A stretch of 64,000 nucleotides of DNA from Photobacterium jeanii (GTDB lineage Bacteria > Pseudomonadota > Gammaproteobacteria > Enterobacterales > Vibrionaceae): NCBI RefSeq assembly GCF_001650345.1, contig NZ_LVHF01000015.1:75524-139523 (forward strand). The letters run 5' to 3'. Shown piece after piece: positions 47,231 through 57,585 of the stretch. The translations under genes were made by a program, and so were the position numbers. The stretch's first letter is position 1, and each line of letters begins with the position of its first letter. The notes beneath the pieces are model-generated. The model worked only from the letters and a program-made list of their open reading frames with translations. It was not told where the DNA came from and made no database searches.

Positions 47231-47467
47231 ATGTCCCGAGTATGCCAAGTAACTGGTAAGCGTCCTGTAACGGGTAACAACCGTTCACACGCACGTAATG
47301 CCACCAAGCGTCGTTTTCTGCCGAACCTGCAAACTCATCGTTTCTGGGTAGAAAGCGAAAAACGCTTCGTTAAACTACGCCTTTCTGCGAAAGGCATGCG
47401 TATCATTGACAAGAAAGGCATCGATGCTGTTCTTGTAGATATGCGTGCTCGCGGCGAGAACGTTTAA
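47231..47467 (+). CDS. rpmB: 50S ribosomal protein L28
   Basis: 78 residues, the same length as E. coli L28, with [23 protein letters not shown] and [16 protein letters not shown] chose ATG 47231 over a non-ATG upstream start; GGAG lies 9 bases upstream. Co-transcribed with rpmG 13 bases downstream. Confidence 0.98.
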   Translation: MSRVCQVTGKRPVTGNNRSHARNATKRRFLPNLQTHRFWVESEKRFVKLRLSAKGMRIIDKKGIDAVLVDMRARGENV

Positions 47468-47480
47468 GAGGATTTGAGTA

Positions 47481-47648
47481 ATGGCTAAAGGCATTCGTGA
47501 GAAGATCCGCCTAGTATCATCTGCTGGTACAGGTCACTTCTACACTACCGACAAAAACAAGCGTAACATGCCAGGCAAATTCGAGATCAAAAAATTTGAT
47601 CCTGTAGTTCGCAAGCACGTTATGTACAAAGAAGCTAAAATCAAGTAA
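47481..47648 (+). CDS. rpmG: 50S ribosomal protein L33
   Basis: 55 residues, read directly from the sequence: begins [20 protein letters not shown] and ends YKEAKIK, as in E. coli L33. It lacks the paired Cys zinc motifs, so it is the zinc-independent form. AGAGGA precedes the ATG. Followed by a terminator. Confidence 0.98.
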   Translation: MAKGIREKIRLVSSAGTGHFYTTDKNKRNMPGKFEIKKFDPVVRKHVMYKEAKIK

Positions 47649-47671
47649 TTGATTTTTCACCTCTTTGATAA

Positions 47672-47697
47672 AAGCCCAGCTTAGTCTGGGTTTTTTT
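47672..47697 (+). terminator. Intrinsic terminator after rpmG
   Basis: Stem CCCAG/CTGGG with AA/TT extension, 6-base loop and a T7 run. Confidence 0.85.
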
Positions 47698-47846
47698 ATA
47701 CCTGAAATTCGCCGTTAGCAGCGCGATCTTTGATGGTATGATAACTCTTTTCTAGCAGCATCAAGCTTTGTTGTGGTGAACGCTCACCATCCAGTGATTA
47801 CGGATATTGGTATAAGCTTGTGTTAAGTGGTTAGTTGGAGCTTTCA

Positions 47847-48350
47847 ATGAAGTTATCTCGCCGTGGCTGGAACAATGTCATTATCTTTGCGGTATTGATG
47901 TTTATTGCTGCGATTCAATTGCCCCCCTTAATTAAAGAAAAGTTTGGTACGACAGTTAAAGCGACTGTCGATGAAGCCCCTTTACTTGTTCGCTTATTAC
48001 CGAGTGATGCCAATATCACTCAGCTCATTCTGCCAGCCCGTCATTATCAACGAGAAGGCGAACATTGGTTGCTTGATGGTATTGCGAGTGGCGATACCGC
48101 GCCAATAATGCATTGGCGAGAGCTCACTGGCACCCCTGTGGAGCCTGAGGTGATGGCAAAGCTAAAACCACAATTAACACAGCCGACGAGCGTTGAGATA
48201 TGGTTAGCGACTCAAGCTGAACCTGTGCGGGTTACTGTGTATCAGTTGCCACAGTTTTGGTTGTTACAAAACTGGCAGGCACAATGGTTGGCTGTGTCGG
48301 TTGAGCCGAGTTATTTGTTCCCAGTACCTGATACGAAAAGAGAGCAGTAA
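47847..48350 (+). CDS. Membrane-anchored hypothetical protein upstream of mutM
   Basis: Not assigned to a named family. 167 residues with one N-terminal membrane helix (about 11-32, [18 protein letters not shown]) and a soluble domain probably facing the periplasm. TGGAG lies 6 bases before ATG 47847. Its stop overlaps the mutM start (TAATG), so the two are coupled. The same position next to mutM is, from memory, occupied by a hypothetical gene in other Vibrionaceae. No catalytic motif is visible. Confidence 0.8.
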   Translation: MKLSRRGWNNVIIFAVLMFIAAIQLPPLIKEKFGTTVKATVDEAPLLVRLLPSDANITQLILPARHYQREGEHWLLDGIASGDTAPIMHWRELTGTPVEPEVMAKLKPQLTQPTSVEIWLATQAEPVRVTVYQLPQFWLLQNWQAQWLAVSVEPSYLFPVPDTKREQ

Positions 48351-49159
48351 TGCCTGAGTTACCGGAAGTTGAAGTCAGTCGCATGGGGATTAGCCCGCAT
48401 GTGGAAGGGCAAAAGGTTAAGATCATTAAGATCCGCCAGTATCAACTACGCTGGTTGATCCCTGATGTGATCCACGATATTGAAGGGCAGGTGATCACCC
48501 ATGTTACGCGTCGTGCCAAATACTTACAGCTTCATACAGAGAAAGGCACAGCAATCGTACACTTGGGAATGTCAGGAAGCTTACGAGTACTTCCTGCTGA
48601 TGTGCCTGCTGAAAAGCACGATCACGTGGACTTAGTGTTGGAAAGTGGTGAGATGTTGCGTTATAACGACCCTCGTCGCTTTGGGGCTTGGTTATGGGCT
48701 GCGCCAGATACCGAGCATGAGGTGTTGGCAAAGCTTGGTCCTGAGCCGCTAGATGCACAATTTGATGCTGATTACTTGTTTGCCAAGCTGAATAAGCGAC
48801 GTACCGTGATCAAACAATTGATTATGGATAATAAAATTGTTGTTGGTGTCGGTAATATCTACGCCAACGAAGCCTTATTCAGTGCTAAAATCTCTCCTCA
48901 GCGCCCAGCCTATCAAGTGACTCACCAAGAGGTAGAGGCTTTGGTGGCTGCGATTAAGGCGGTGTTAGCTTTTGCTATTAAGCAAGGGGGCACCACGCTT
49001 AAAGATTTTAAAAATGCCGACGGTAAACCGGGGTATTTTGCGCAAGAATTACAGGTGTATGGTAAAGCAGGGCAAGCGTGTCCACGGTGCGATCATACAC
49101 TCAGTGAAGTGAAGATTGGTCAACGCACTACAGTGTATTGTAGTGTGTGCCAGCGATGA
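48350..49159 (+). CDS. mutM: Formamidopyrimidine-DNA glycosylase MutM (Fpg)
   Basis: Removes 8-oxoguanine and Fapy lesions and cleaves the abasic strand. 269 residues. Catalytic P2-E3 at the N-terminus ([10 protein letters not shown]), helix-two-turn-helix with [10 protein letters not shown], and a C-terminal zinc finger CPRC...CSVC ending CQR. Starts within the stop of the upstream hypothetical gene. A perfect hairpin AATGAAAGC/GCTTTCATT lies 54 bases downstream (49213-49234), but without a T run. Confidence 0.97.
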   Translation: MPELPEVEVSRMGISPHVEGQKVKIIKIRQYQLRWLIPDVIHDIEGQVITHVTRRAKYLQLHTEKGTAIVHLGMSGSLRVLPADVPAEKHDHVDLVLESGEMLRYNDPRRFGAWLWAAPDTEHEVLAKLGPEPLDAQFDADYLFAKLNKRRTVIKQLIMDNKIVVGVGNIYANEALFSAKISPQRPAYQVTHQEVEALVAAIKAVLAFAIKQGGTTLKDFKNADGKPGYFAQELQVYGKAGQACPRCDHTLSEVKIGQRTTVYCSVCQR

Positions 49160-49212
49160 TTTTGAATTTACTCGCAAAGCGATTAATTTTTTATTTTCAA
49201 ATGGAATGATGT

Positions 49213-49234
49213 AATGAAAGCTATTGCTTTCATT
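49213..49234. repeat. Perfect hairpin in the mutM-epimerase gap
   Basis: 9-bp arms with TATT loop. It lacks a T tract, so it is not a standard intrinsic terminator; it may be a 3' processing structure of the mutM mRNA or a protein site. Confidence 0.55.
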
Positions 49235-49302
49235 AGGTCGTTCTATGGCATCTTTAACCGAATTAATTAGTGGTAAGTATCTATCTACCAGAAAGGATTA
49301 CA

Positions 49303-50307
49303 ATGAAATATTTAGTAACAGGCGCGGCTGGGTTTATTGGTAGTGCCGTTGTAGAGCGACTTTGTGCGCAAGGTCATCAAGTTATCGGTATCGATAACTT
49401 AAATGATTACTACGATGTGTCATTGAAAGAAGCACGTCTAGAGCGCATTGCTGATGATAATTTTACTTTCATTACCTTGGATTTAGCCGATCGTGAAGGT
49501 ATCGCGACATTATTTGCTGAGCAGCAATTTGATCGCGTAATTCATTTGGCAGCGCAAGCAGGTGTGCGTTATTCGTTGGATAATCCAATGGCGTACGCTG
49601 ACAGTAACTTGGTGGGGCATTTGACCATCCTTGAAGGCTGTCGCCATAACAAGGTGAAACACTTAGTCTACGCATCATCAAGCTCTGTGTATGGCTTGAA
49701 TCAAAAGATGCCATTTGATACTAAAGACAGTGTTGATCACCCTATTTCTCTGTATGCTGCGACCAAAAAGTCTAACGAGTTAATGGCGCACACATACTCG
49801 CACCTTTACGGTGTGCCTACTACAGGGTTGCGCTTCTTTACTGTGTACGGCCCTTGGGGACGCCCTGATATGGCGCTGTTTAAGTTCACCAAGAAAATCA
49901 TTGAAGGCGAGTCGATCGATGTTTACAACAACGGTGAGCTAAGCCGCGACTTCACTTACATTGATGATATCGTAGAAGGTATTTTGCGTATTCAAGATGT
50001 GATCCCTGAGCCAAACAGTGAGTGGAGCGTTGAAGCGGGTTCACCTGCAACGAGTTCTGCGCCGTACCGTGTGTATAACATTGGTCACGGTAGCCCTGTG
50101 AAGCTAATGGACTTCATTACAGCATTGGAAGATGCGTTAGGCATTGAAGCGAAGAAAAACTTTATGCCAATGCAGCCTGGTGATGTGTACGCGACTTATG
50201 CTGATACGCAAGATTTATTTGCGGCAACGGGTTATCAACCAGAGGTGAAAGTGACCGAAGGGGTCAAAGCCTTTGTTGATTGGTATCGTGAGTTTTACCA
50301 AAAATAA
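49303..50307 (+). CDS. UDP-glucuronate 4-epimerase-type SDR enzyme
   Basis: Interconverts nucleotide-sugar C4 epimers; the closest family type is UDP-GlcA/UDP-GalA epimerase (CapI/LspL group). 334 residues: GAAGFIG (7-13), DNLNDYYDVSLKEARL, ASSSSVYG, catalytic Y151-x3-K155 (YAATKKSNEL) and the uronate-epimerase stretch RFFTVYGPWGRPDMALF. ATG 49303 with AAAGGA upstream. A uronic-acid product would fit an acidic core sugar made by the adjoining LPS locus; no transferase for it is proven. Confidence 0.85.
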   Translation: MKYLVTGAAGFIGSAVVERLCAQGHQVIGIDNLNDYYDVSLKEARLERIADDNFTFITLDLADREGIATLFAEQQFDRVIHLAAQAGVRYSLDNPMAYADSNLVGHLTILEGCRHNKVKHLVYASSSSVYGLNQKMPFDTKDSVDHPISLYAATKKSNELMAHTYSHLYGVPTTGLRFFTVYGPWGRPDMALFKFTKKIIEGESIDVYNNGELSRDFTYIDDIVEGILRIQDVIPEPNSEWSVEAGSPATSSAPYRVYNIGHGSPVKLMDFITALEDALGIEAKKNFMPMQPGDVYATYADTQDLFAATGYQPEVKVTEGVKAFVDWYREFYQK

Positions 50308-50328
50308 ATCGCAGTTTTGCAAGAAATC

Positions 50329-50357
50329 AAAAGGGAAGCCAATGGCTTCCCTTTGTT
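50329..50357. terminator. Bidirectional terminator between the epimerase gene and coaD
   Basis: Stem AAGGGAAGCC/GGCTTCCCTT with A and T flanks. Confidence 0.88.
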
Positions 50358-50380
50358 GTTTATTCCCGGACGCTAGCTAG

Positions 50381-51646
<1,266 letters not shown>

Positions 51647-51660
<14 letters not shown>

Positions 51661-52954
51661 GTGGTTTCTCCAGAAGTTGCGCAATGAGCTCGAGGTGTTT
51701 CGCAAGCGAGCCTTGATTAAGCTTAAGCACTTGTAAGGCGTTTCCACCTTGTGCTTTTGCTTGCTGTGGTGATTGCAGATAGCGGTTGATGGTGGTTGCT
51801 AGTGTTTGGCTGTTAGTTACCGTCTTAAGAGCATCAGCATCGGTTAACATCTGGCAGATGCTACTGAAGTTAAATGTGTGCGGCCCCATAATCAAAGGAA
51901 GACCATAAGCCGCGGGCTCTAGCGGATTGTGACCACCTCGTTCAATTAGGCTACCGCCAATAAAGGCGACATCAGCGACGCCGAACAGTGTCATGAGTTC
52001 ACCCATGGTATCACCTAGCACCACTTGGTAATCATCTGCGGATACGTTAGTTGATACACTTGTTGATAGGCTCGTTTGTTCACTCTTACGGAGGTAACTA
52101 AAGCCATGTTCAGCAATGAGGGTAGCAACACTATCAAAACGCTCAGGATGGCGAGGAACCAAGACGAGCAGGGCATCGGGGGAGTGCTGCAATATCTGCT
52201 GGTGTGCAGCTAAGATGACAGCATCTTCACCGTCATGGGTACTGGCAGCGATCCACACTGGACGCTCGAAAGCCCAGCTTTGTTTTAGTTGTTGTGCTTG
52301 TTCGTACTGCTCTTTAGTGACATCGATATCAAACTTTACGCTACCGCAGACGTGCAATTTGTCTTTTGGTAGGCCGAGTTCAACATACCTGTCGCCATCG
52401 GCTTGGTATTGAGCGGCAATTAACGACATTTCGTTGAGCATTGGCGCCACAAGATTTTTGACTTTCCCATAGCCCTTGGCTGAGCGGGCGGATAGGCGGC
52501 CATTGGCGAGCATCACCGGAATTTGGCGCTTATTTAGCTGGTGGATCATGTTAGGCCAAAGCTCGGTTTCCATGACGATCGCCAGCTTAGGGCTTAAATT
52601 ATCGATCAGTCGACCCATCGCAAAGGGTAGATCATAAGGCAGGTAGCAATGCTGCACGCTGTCACCAAAGCTTTTTCTTACTTGCTCCGAGCCAGTTGGT
52701 GTCATCGTGGTGATCGTGATCGGCAGCTCGGGATATGCCTGTTGCAATGCTTTGACTAACGGCACTGAGGCGATAGTTTCACCTACTGAGACCGAGTGAA
52801 GCCAGATACCGCCTTTGGCAAAAGGTGGGGCAAAGCCATAGCGTTCTTTCAATCGCTTCTTATATAATGGCGCTTTTAATGATCTGAACAGTAATCGAGC
52901 AGCAATCAGTGGCTGGATGATAAGCAATAATAGATTGTAGGTAAATTTAGCCAT
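51647..52954 (-). CDS. waaA: Kdo transferase WaaA (KdtA)
   Basis: Adds Kdo to lipid IVA, the first step of core assembly, at the inner face of the inner membrane. 435 residues, GT30 family. N-terminal membrane-anchoring helix (about 5-25), [41 protein letters not shown] and [19 protein letters not shown]. Divergent from the GT9/waaL pair across 61 bases. Vibrio WaaA is usually monofunctional with a separate Kdo kinase; that kinase is not recognised in this window. Confidence 0.96.
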
Positions 52955-53015
52955 CAGATAGGTTTATGCGATGAATATTGAGGCTAGTTTACACAATATA
53001 GACAGGCGACGTTAG

Positions 53016-54044
53016 ATGGAACGAAAAAATATACTCGTTATCCGCAGAGATAATATTGGTGATTTGGTATGTACCACGCCACTTTTTGAATCGATAAAAA
53101 ATATAGAGCCTGAATGTAATCTTTTTGCTTACGTTAATTCAATGAATGCCTCTGTGCTTGAAGGTAATCCTTTCATTGACGAGACATTTATTTATACCAA
53201 GACCAAGCATAGAAAAGATAATCAAAGTGTGTTGGCAACCTATATTGAGCGCTTTTCACAATTACTCAAATTACGCCTAAAAGGTGTAGATGTTGCGATT
53301 TTGGCAAATCCTCAACCTTGTAAGCAAAGCTTAAAAGTGGCCAAGTTGGTCGGCGCGAAAAAAATCATAGGCGCCAACATACAGGGTGAAAATTGTTTAA
53401 CGCATTCTTTTATGCCTGAAGATTTTTCAGGAAAACATCAAGTAGAACATGTTCATAGTTACTTAACGGCGTTAACCGAGCAGGTGCCGAGCATTCCTAC
53501 TAATAAAATTTTCCCTGTTGATGATGAAGTGCAGCGTTTACAAACACAGTTGTCTCATTTAGATATCACTAAACCAGTTGTTGGAATTCATATTAGTGTA
53601 CGTCGCCCCGATAGCCGCTGGCCGATTGAGCGCTATGTTACTTTGATGCAGAAAATTACCGAGCAAGAGAGTGATACGCAGTTTTTGCTGTTTTGGGCTC
53701 CAGAAAAAGCGGAAGATAACTCAGATAAAGGCGATTCATTAAGAGCCAAAGAATTATTAGCACAATGTGAGGGGCTTAATGTTAGCCCGGTGCCAACAGC
53801 CTCTATTGAAGAGCTGAAGGCGGGATTTTCATTGTGTAGCAGTATAATTTGTAGCGATGGTGGTCCAATGCATTTAGCGGCGGCTTTAGATAAAAAACTG
53901 CTGGTGTTTTTTGGTAAAACCCCAGTTGATCACTGGCACCCATGGTGTGAGCATTATCAAATTCTGCAAACTGACGATGGTAAAGCTTCTTCCGTATCTG
54001 TCGATATGGCTTATAAGCATTGGAACGAGTTAATGAGTAACTAA
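53016..54044 (+). CDS. Family 9 glycosyltransferase (heptosyltransferase-like)
   Basis: 342-residue GT9 protein. N-terminal ILVIRRDNIGDLVCTTPLFES is the family signature; the C-terminal ICSDGGPMHLAAALDKKLLVFFGK includes the ADP-heptose-binding region. It differs from WaaC, WaaF and WaaQ, so it probably transfers an outer-core sugar. It is the first of a two-gene plus-strand unit with waaL that looks richer in A+T than its neighbours (visual impression), suggesting a variable, possibly acquired part of the core locus. Confidence 0.82.
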   Translation: MERKNILVIRRDNIGDLVCTTPLFESIKNIEPECNLFAYVNSMNASVLEGNPFIDETFIYTKTKHRKDNQSVLATYIERFSQLLKLRLKGVDVAILANPQPCKQSLKVAKLVGAKKIIGANIQGENCLTHSFMPEDFSGKHQVEHVHSYLTALTEQVPSIPTNKIFPVDDEVQRLQTQLSHLDITKPVVGIHISVRRPDSRWPIERYVTLMQKITEQESDTQFLLFWAPEKAEDNSDKGDSLRAKELLAQCEGLNVSPVPTASIEELKAGFSLCSSIICSDGGPMHLAAALDKKLLVFFGKTPVDHWHPWCEHYQILQTDDGKASSVSVDMAYKHWNELMSN

Positions 54045-55250
54045 ATGAAAGCGCAATTAGCTGAAGATAAAATGACGAAAAGTCAGCTGTTTTTATTATC
54101 TATCGTGTCACTATTGGCAATAGTAATGCCGTTAGGTGATGCTGGTGGCTTAATTACTGTGTGTTTAGCCGTTGGCGGTTTGGTGGCTTTTTTTAATAAA
54201 GACGCGATGAAAGCATGCCGTTGGGTATTAATTATTTGGGGTGTTTATAGTTTACTTTATGGTTTATCAGCCTTATGGAGCGTCGTGCCAAAGATGGTGA
54301 TCGGTGATCTGCGTAAAGAAAACCTCTACACCGTCTTTGCATTTGCGCTGAGTTTTGCTGCTTTTTATAAAGCCAAAGAAAAGAGTAAAGATGTTTTTAT
54401 TTATGCTGTCTTGTTTGGCGGGGTTATTTTATCTGCGATGCAGATGATTGACCATTTCGGTATTCAAGTCCAGGTATTAACGGCGTTTACCCAAAAGCAT
54501 TTACCTGGTGTGGGTGATGCCTCAACCTTACTTGTGTTGTTCTTTGCTTTGAGCTTTTACTTGTTTGTCACTAAGCAAAAAACAAAGATCTGTGTGGGCG
54601 TGCTATATCAAGTATTGATTGTTTATGCAGCGTTTCTAACTCAAAACCGGATGGCGTTTGTTTGCTTTGCGCTAATCTATGCTGTTTACGTGTTCGGCAT
54701 AGTATGGCGTTTGAGTATCGCTAGACGTACAGTTATTGTTGCTGTCATGCTACCGCTTGCAGCTACATTGTTCTTTTTTGGTTTTGGCTTAAAAGCGCAC
54801 CAGCATCAAAATGCTTTTGAGCAAGTTGAGTCGGTATCTAAACACGATCCTCGATTATATATGTGGGACTTTTACTTAGATAAAGCATTCGAAAGCCCAG
54901 TTCTTGGTTATGGTGCGGGATATGCGATGCCACGGGAAACGTTTAAAGGTGAGTTCCCAAGTAACTTTAACCATTTGAATAAGATTCATGCGCATAATGT
55001 ATTGTTAAATAAGCAATTGCAGATGGGTGTTATTGGCTTAGCCCTGTTTATGTTGCTATACGGTTTGGCGTTTAAAAAATCAGTGCTACCGTTTAAACAC
55101 GACCAAATAACTGTGGTTGCTTTGCTTGTTTTTGTCGGCTATTTTGCCAAGAGCATGACGGATGATTTCTTTATCCGAAATTCACTCTTGTTATTTTGGA
55201 TTCTGATTGGCTTCTTTATGAATGCGAACAGGGTCGAAGAAAGTAAATAA
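54045..55250 (+). CDS. waaL: O-antigen ligase WaaL family protein
   Basis: Joins O-antigen from undecaprenyl diphosphate to the core in the periplasm. 401 residues, about 11-12 membrane helices, with the long periplasmic loop carrying DPRLYMWDFYLDKAFESP and the ligase/polymerase (Wzy_C) motif KIHAHNVLLNKQLQMGVIG, where the His is expected to be functional. It could be a polymerase, but the core context favours ligase. The ATG overlaps nothing and follows the GT9 stop directly; ATG 54072 is an alternative start. Confidence 0.82.
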   Translation: MKAQLAEDKMTKSQLFLLSIVSLLAIVMPLGDAGGLITVCLAVGGLVAFFNKDAMKACRWVLIIWGVYSLLYGLSALWSVVPKMVIGDLRKENLYTVFAFALSFAAFYKAKEKSKDVFIYAVLFGGVILSAMQMIDHFGIQVQVLTAFTQKHLPGVGDASTLLVLFFALSFYLFVTKQKTKICVGVLYQVLIVYAAFLTQNRMAFVCFALIYAVYVFGIVWRLSIARRTVIVAVMLPLAATLFFFGFGLKAHQHQNAFEQVESVSKHDPRLYMWDFYLDKAFESPVLGYGAGYAMPRETFKGEFPSNFNHLNKIHAHNVLLNKQLQMGVIGLALFMLLYGLAFKKSVLPFKHDQITVVALLVFVGYFAKSMTDDFFIRNSLLLFWILIGFFMNANRVEESK

Positions 55251-55289
55251 CTCAGTCGTTATTGGATTGAATAGTAACCAGTAACCCGC

Positions 55290-55321
55290 AAAAAAGAGAG
55301 CTGAAATAGCTCTCTTTTTTT
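55290..55321. terminator. Bidirectional terminator between waaL and the minus-strand core operon
   Basis: Stem AAAGAGAGCT/AGCTCTCTTT with GAAAT loop and long A/T flanks; ends both converging transcripts. Confidence 0.92.
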
Positions 55322-55367
55322 CGCTTGAATATTAAGGCTTATCTCTTAATTAAGAGGCAGCCAGTCC

Positions 55368-56486
55368 TTAACTTTTTGGTATCCCCAGTAGCTTACAGCA
55401 CTCTTGATACACACGGTCAAAAGGTAAGCTCTTAATACATTCAGCATTATGTGGACAGGTGTTTATGTTGTGCTTACAGTGTTGCACCCATGTCACATCA
55501 CGCTTGAAGAAATTGTGATGATTTCGACAAACTATATTGGTCGCTAGGGTGTGATATGGAGAGTCGTGAAAAAATTCCCCTCGTCCAGCAAGTAATTCAC
55601 TGCCAGGGCCAAATAACGCAATAGTTGGAGTGGCGGTGTGCTTAGCTATATGGGTGATCCCTGTATCAGGGCTTACCAGTAATGTCGCATTCTCAATTAA
55701 GTGCCATAGCTGCGCTAAATCTAATTTGCCGCCAAAGGAATGAAATTTACCACAAGGATCGGCGGCTTGAACTAAAGCTAACTCGTTTGGTCCTGCACTC
55801 CAAACAGGAGTGAACCCGAGTTTTTCCATTCCTTTCGCGAGTCTTAGCCAGTTCTCACTTGGCCAAAATTTTAGTGGTGTACTGGCTCCTAAATGTAATA
55901 CTACGTAAGGCTTACTTGGCAGCTCAAAAGTCTTGTGTTGCGGCGCTGGCCATTGTGATGGGTCAAAGGTTAGCGTTGAATGAGATCCGCTCAGCAAACT
56001 CATCATGTCGGTAATGGAGGTTGCTTGGTTTGGAATTGGGATCAGTTCATTAAACGGGATATCTTTATAGTTGGTCTTGGTATTGGCAAAGCCTTTGATC
56101 CATCGTGCGCCAATAGCAAAAGCAGTCCATGAAAAGCGGTTGTCTAATACAGGTAGCGCTAAATCATAGTTAGGCTGTTTCCATATGGAAAAAAAGGAAC
56201 GCCAGTTTTTAGGGGTAAAGCCGATAAAAGAGACATTATAGGGTTTAGATTGATAAAGCCCGGCGAGAAACGGAGGACCCGCGACATCAATCTCTGCATC
56301 AGGGTATTTATCGCGCAGATGGGCGAGTAACCCTGTTGCCATTAGCGCATCACCCAGTAATAACTGGTGGATAACGAGAATGCGCTTAGGTGATTGAGGT
56401 TGCTGACGGCGTTTGAATATAAGTCGAGGTGCTCGGAGCAAAATAGCCCCGAGCTGAATTAAGCGAAATCCCGTGCGCGATGACAT
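55368..56486 (-). CDS. Family 9 glycosyltransferase, last gene of the core operon
   Basis: 372 residues, GT9. After a basic N-terminal extension comes RILVIHQLLLGDALMATGLLAHL; C-terminal VLHLGASTPLKFWPSENWLRLA and SPDTGITHIAKHTATPTIALFGPGS fit heptosyltransferases. The last ~55 residues hold six Cys (in C-x-N-H-H, QHC, NTC, AEC, ECC), more than in its paralogues here, and may bind metal or form disulphides. Located 1 base after the upstream GT4 gene. Acceptor unknown. Confidence 0.8.
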   Translation of the reverse strand: MSSRTGFRLIQLGAILLRAPRLIFKRRQQPQSPKRILVIHQLLLGDALMATGLLAHLRDKYPDAEIDVAGPPFLAGLYQSKPYNVSFIGFTPKNWRSFFSIWKQPNYDLALPVLDNRFSWTAFAIGARWIKGFANTKTNYKDIPFNELIPIPNQATSITDMMSLLSGSHSTLTFDPSQWPAPQHKTFELPSKPYVVLHLGASTPLKFWPSENWLRLAKGMEKLGFTPVWSAGPNELALVQAADPCGKFHSFGGKLDLAQLWHLIENATLLVSPDTGITHIAKHTATPTIALFGPGSELLAGRGEFFHDSPYHTLATNIVCRNHHNFFKRDVTWVQHCKHNINTCPHNAECIKSLPFDRVYQECCKLLGIPKS

Positions 56487-56487
56487 G

Positions 56488-57585
56488 TTACTTGCTTACT
56501 CGTTGGAAAATGGCTTCCATCTCATCCACCATCTTAGTCATGGTGCAATTTGCTGAGGCGTGTTGATAGCTGTAGGCGCCAAATTCTTCGCGTAAGGCTG
56601 GGTTATCCAGTAATGTTTCAATCGCTTTCGCCAGTGATACGCTGTCTTTGGTTTCCACGCAGTAGCCATTTTTCTCATGGTGAAGTACTTCAAGAATACT
56701 GCCTACATCGGTTGAGATGATAGGTAAGCCACATAGCATGGCTTGCATAATGCCTTGCGGTACACCTTCATTACCGTAAGACGGTAAGCAGAATAAATCC
56801 ATTGCCTGCAACCAAGGCACAACATCGTCTTGATTACCCACCAGTGTGACTTGGTCGCGAATACCTAATTCATCAATTTTAGCTTCTAGTGTGGGACGAA
56901 ACGGACCATCCCCTACGATCAGAATATGATTATCTTGGCGCTTCAGTGATGCCACTGCTTCCACTAAATATTCATGTCCTTTCCATGAACGAATCGTTGC
57001 CAGAATACCAATGATGGTTTTATCGGTCGGTAGTGATAACGCTTGGCGCACTTGCTGTTTGTCATCAGGGCGAACAAAGCGGTTTTCATCGATACCGGTC
57101 GGGATGGATTGCATTTTATCTAATGCTACGCCGTTATCACTGTGTAGTGTTTGGCGAAGTTTTTCACCTGTGGTCACAATGAAATCATTACCTTTTCGAT
57201 ATAGCCACTGGGTTGTTTTCTTATTATGAACCGCAGTGGATAAGTGGCGGGTACGCACAATACCTGGGCGTGATTTATTCCATGCCAGTGATAAAGAGAC
57301 TAACCAGCTGTCAGTAGAGCTATGGGTATTCACCACATCGAACTGATTCTCAGCTAGGAAACGGTACATTGCCATCAGTGCCGCAGGGCGCTTTTTGTTG
57401 ATTGGTAACGCAACAGTATTGATGCCACGCTCTTTTGCTGCGGTATAAATATTTGAGTTTGAAGGGCAGGCAATAGTCACTTGGTGACCACGTGCGATCA
57501 TGCCTTCAGATTCTGTCAATGTACGAATTTCTTGACCACCCCAGCCGCAGGATGATTCGGTATGTAAGATGTTTAATTTTTTCAT
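56488..57585 (-). CDS. Family 4 glycosyltransferase of LPS core
   Basis: 365 residues, GT-B. N-terminal ILHTESSCGWGGQEIRTLTE, C-terminal GILATIRSWKGHEYLVEAV, LIVGDGPFRPTLEAKI and E-x7-E-like GNEGVPQGIMQAMLCGLPII. Its start overlaps the stop of the upstream GT4 gene (57582-57585). Probably adds an outer-core hexose; donor and linkage unknown. Confidence 0.85.
   Translation of the reverse strand: MKKLNILHTESSCGWGGQEIRTLTESEGMIARGHQVTIACPSNSNIYTAAKERGINTVALPINKKRPAALMAMYRFLAENQFDVVNTHSSTDSWLVSLSLAWNKSRPGIVRTRHLSTAVHNKKTTQWLYRKGNDFIVTTGEKLRQTLHSDNGVALDKMQSIPTGIDENRFVRPDDKQQVRQALSLPTDKTIIGILATIRSWKGHEYLVEAVASLKRQDNHILIVGDGPFRPTLEAKIDELGIRDQVTLVGNQDDVVPWLQAMDLFCLPSYGNEGVPQGIMQAMLCGLPIISTDVGSILEVLHHEKNGYCVETKDSVSLAKAIETLLDNPALREEFGAYSYQHASANCTMTKMVDEMEAIFQRVSK

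Noticed and set aside
49160-49302. JUMPstart/ops element in front of the LPS locus
   Set aside because: No GGCGGTAG-type ops sequence is present upstream of the epimerase gene; the hairpin there is unrelated.
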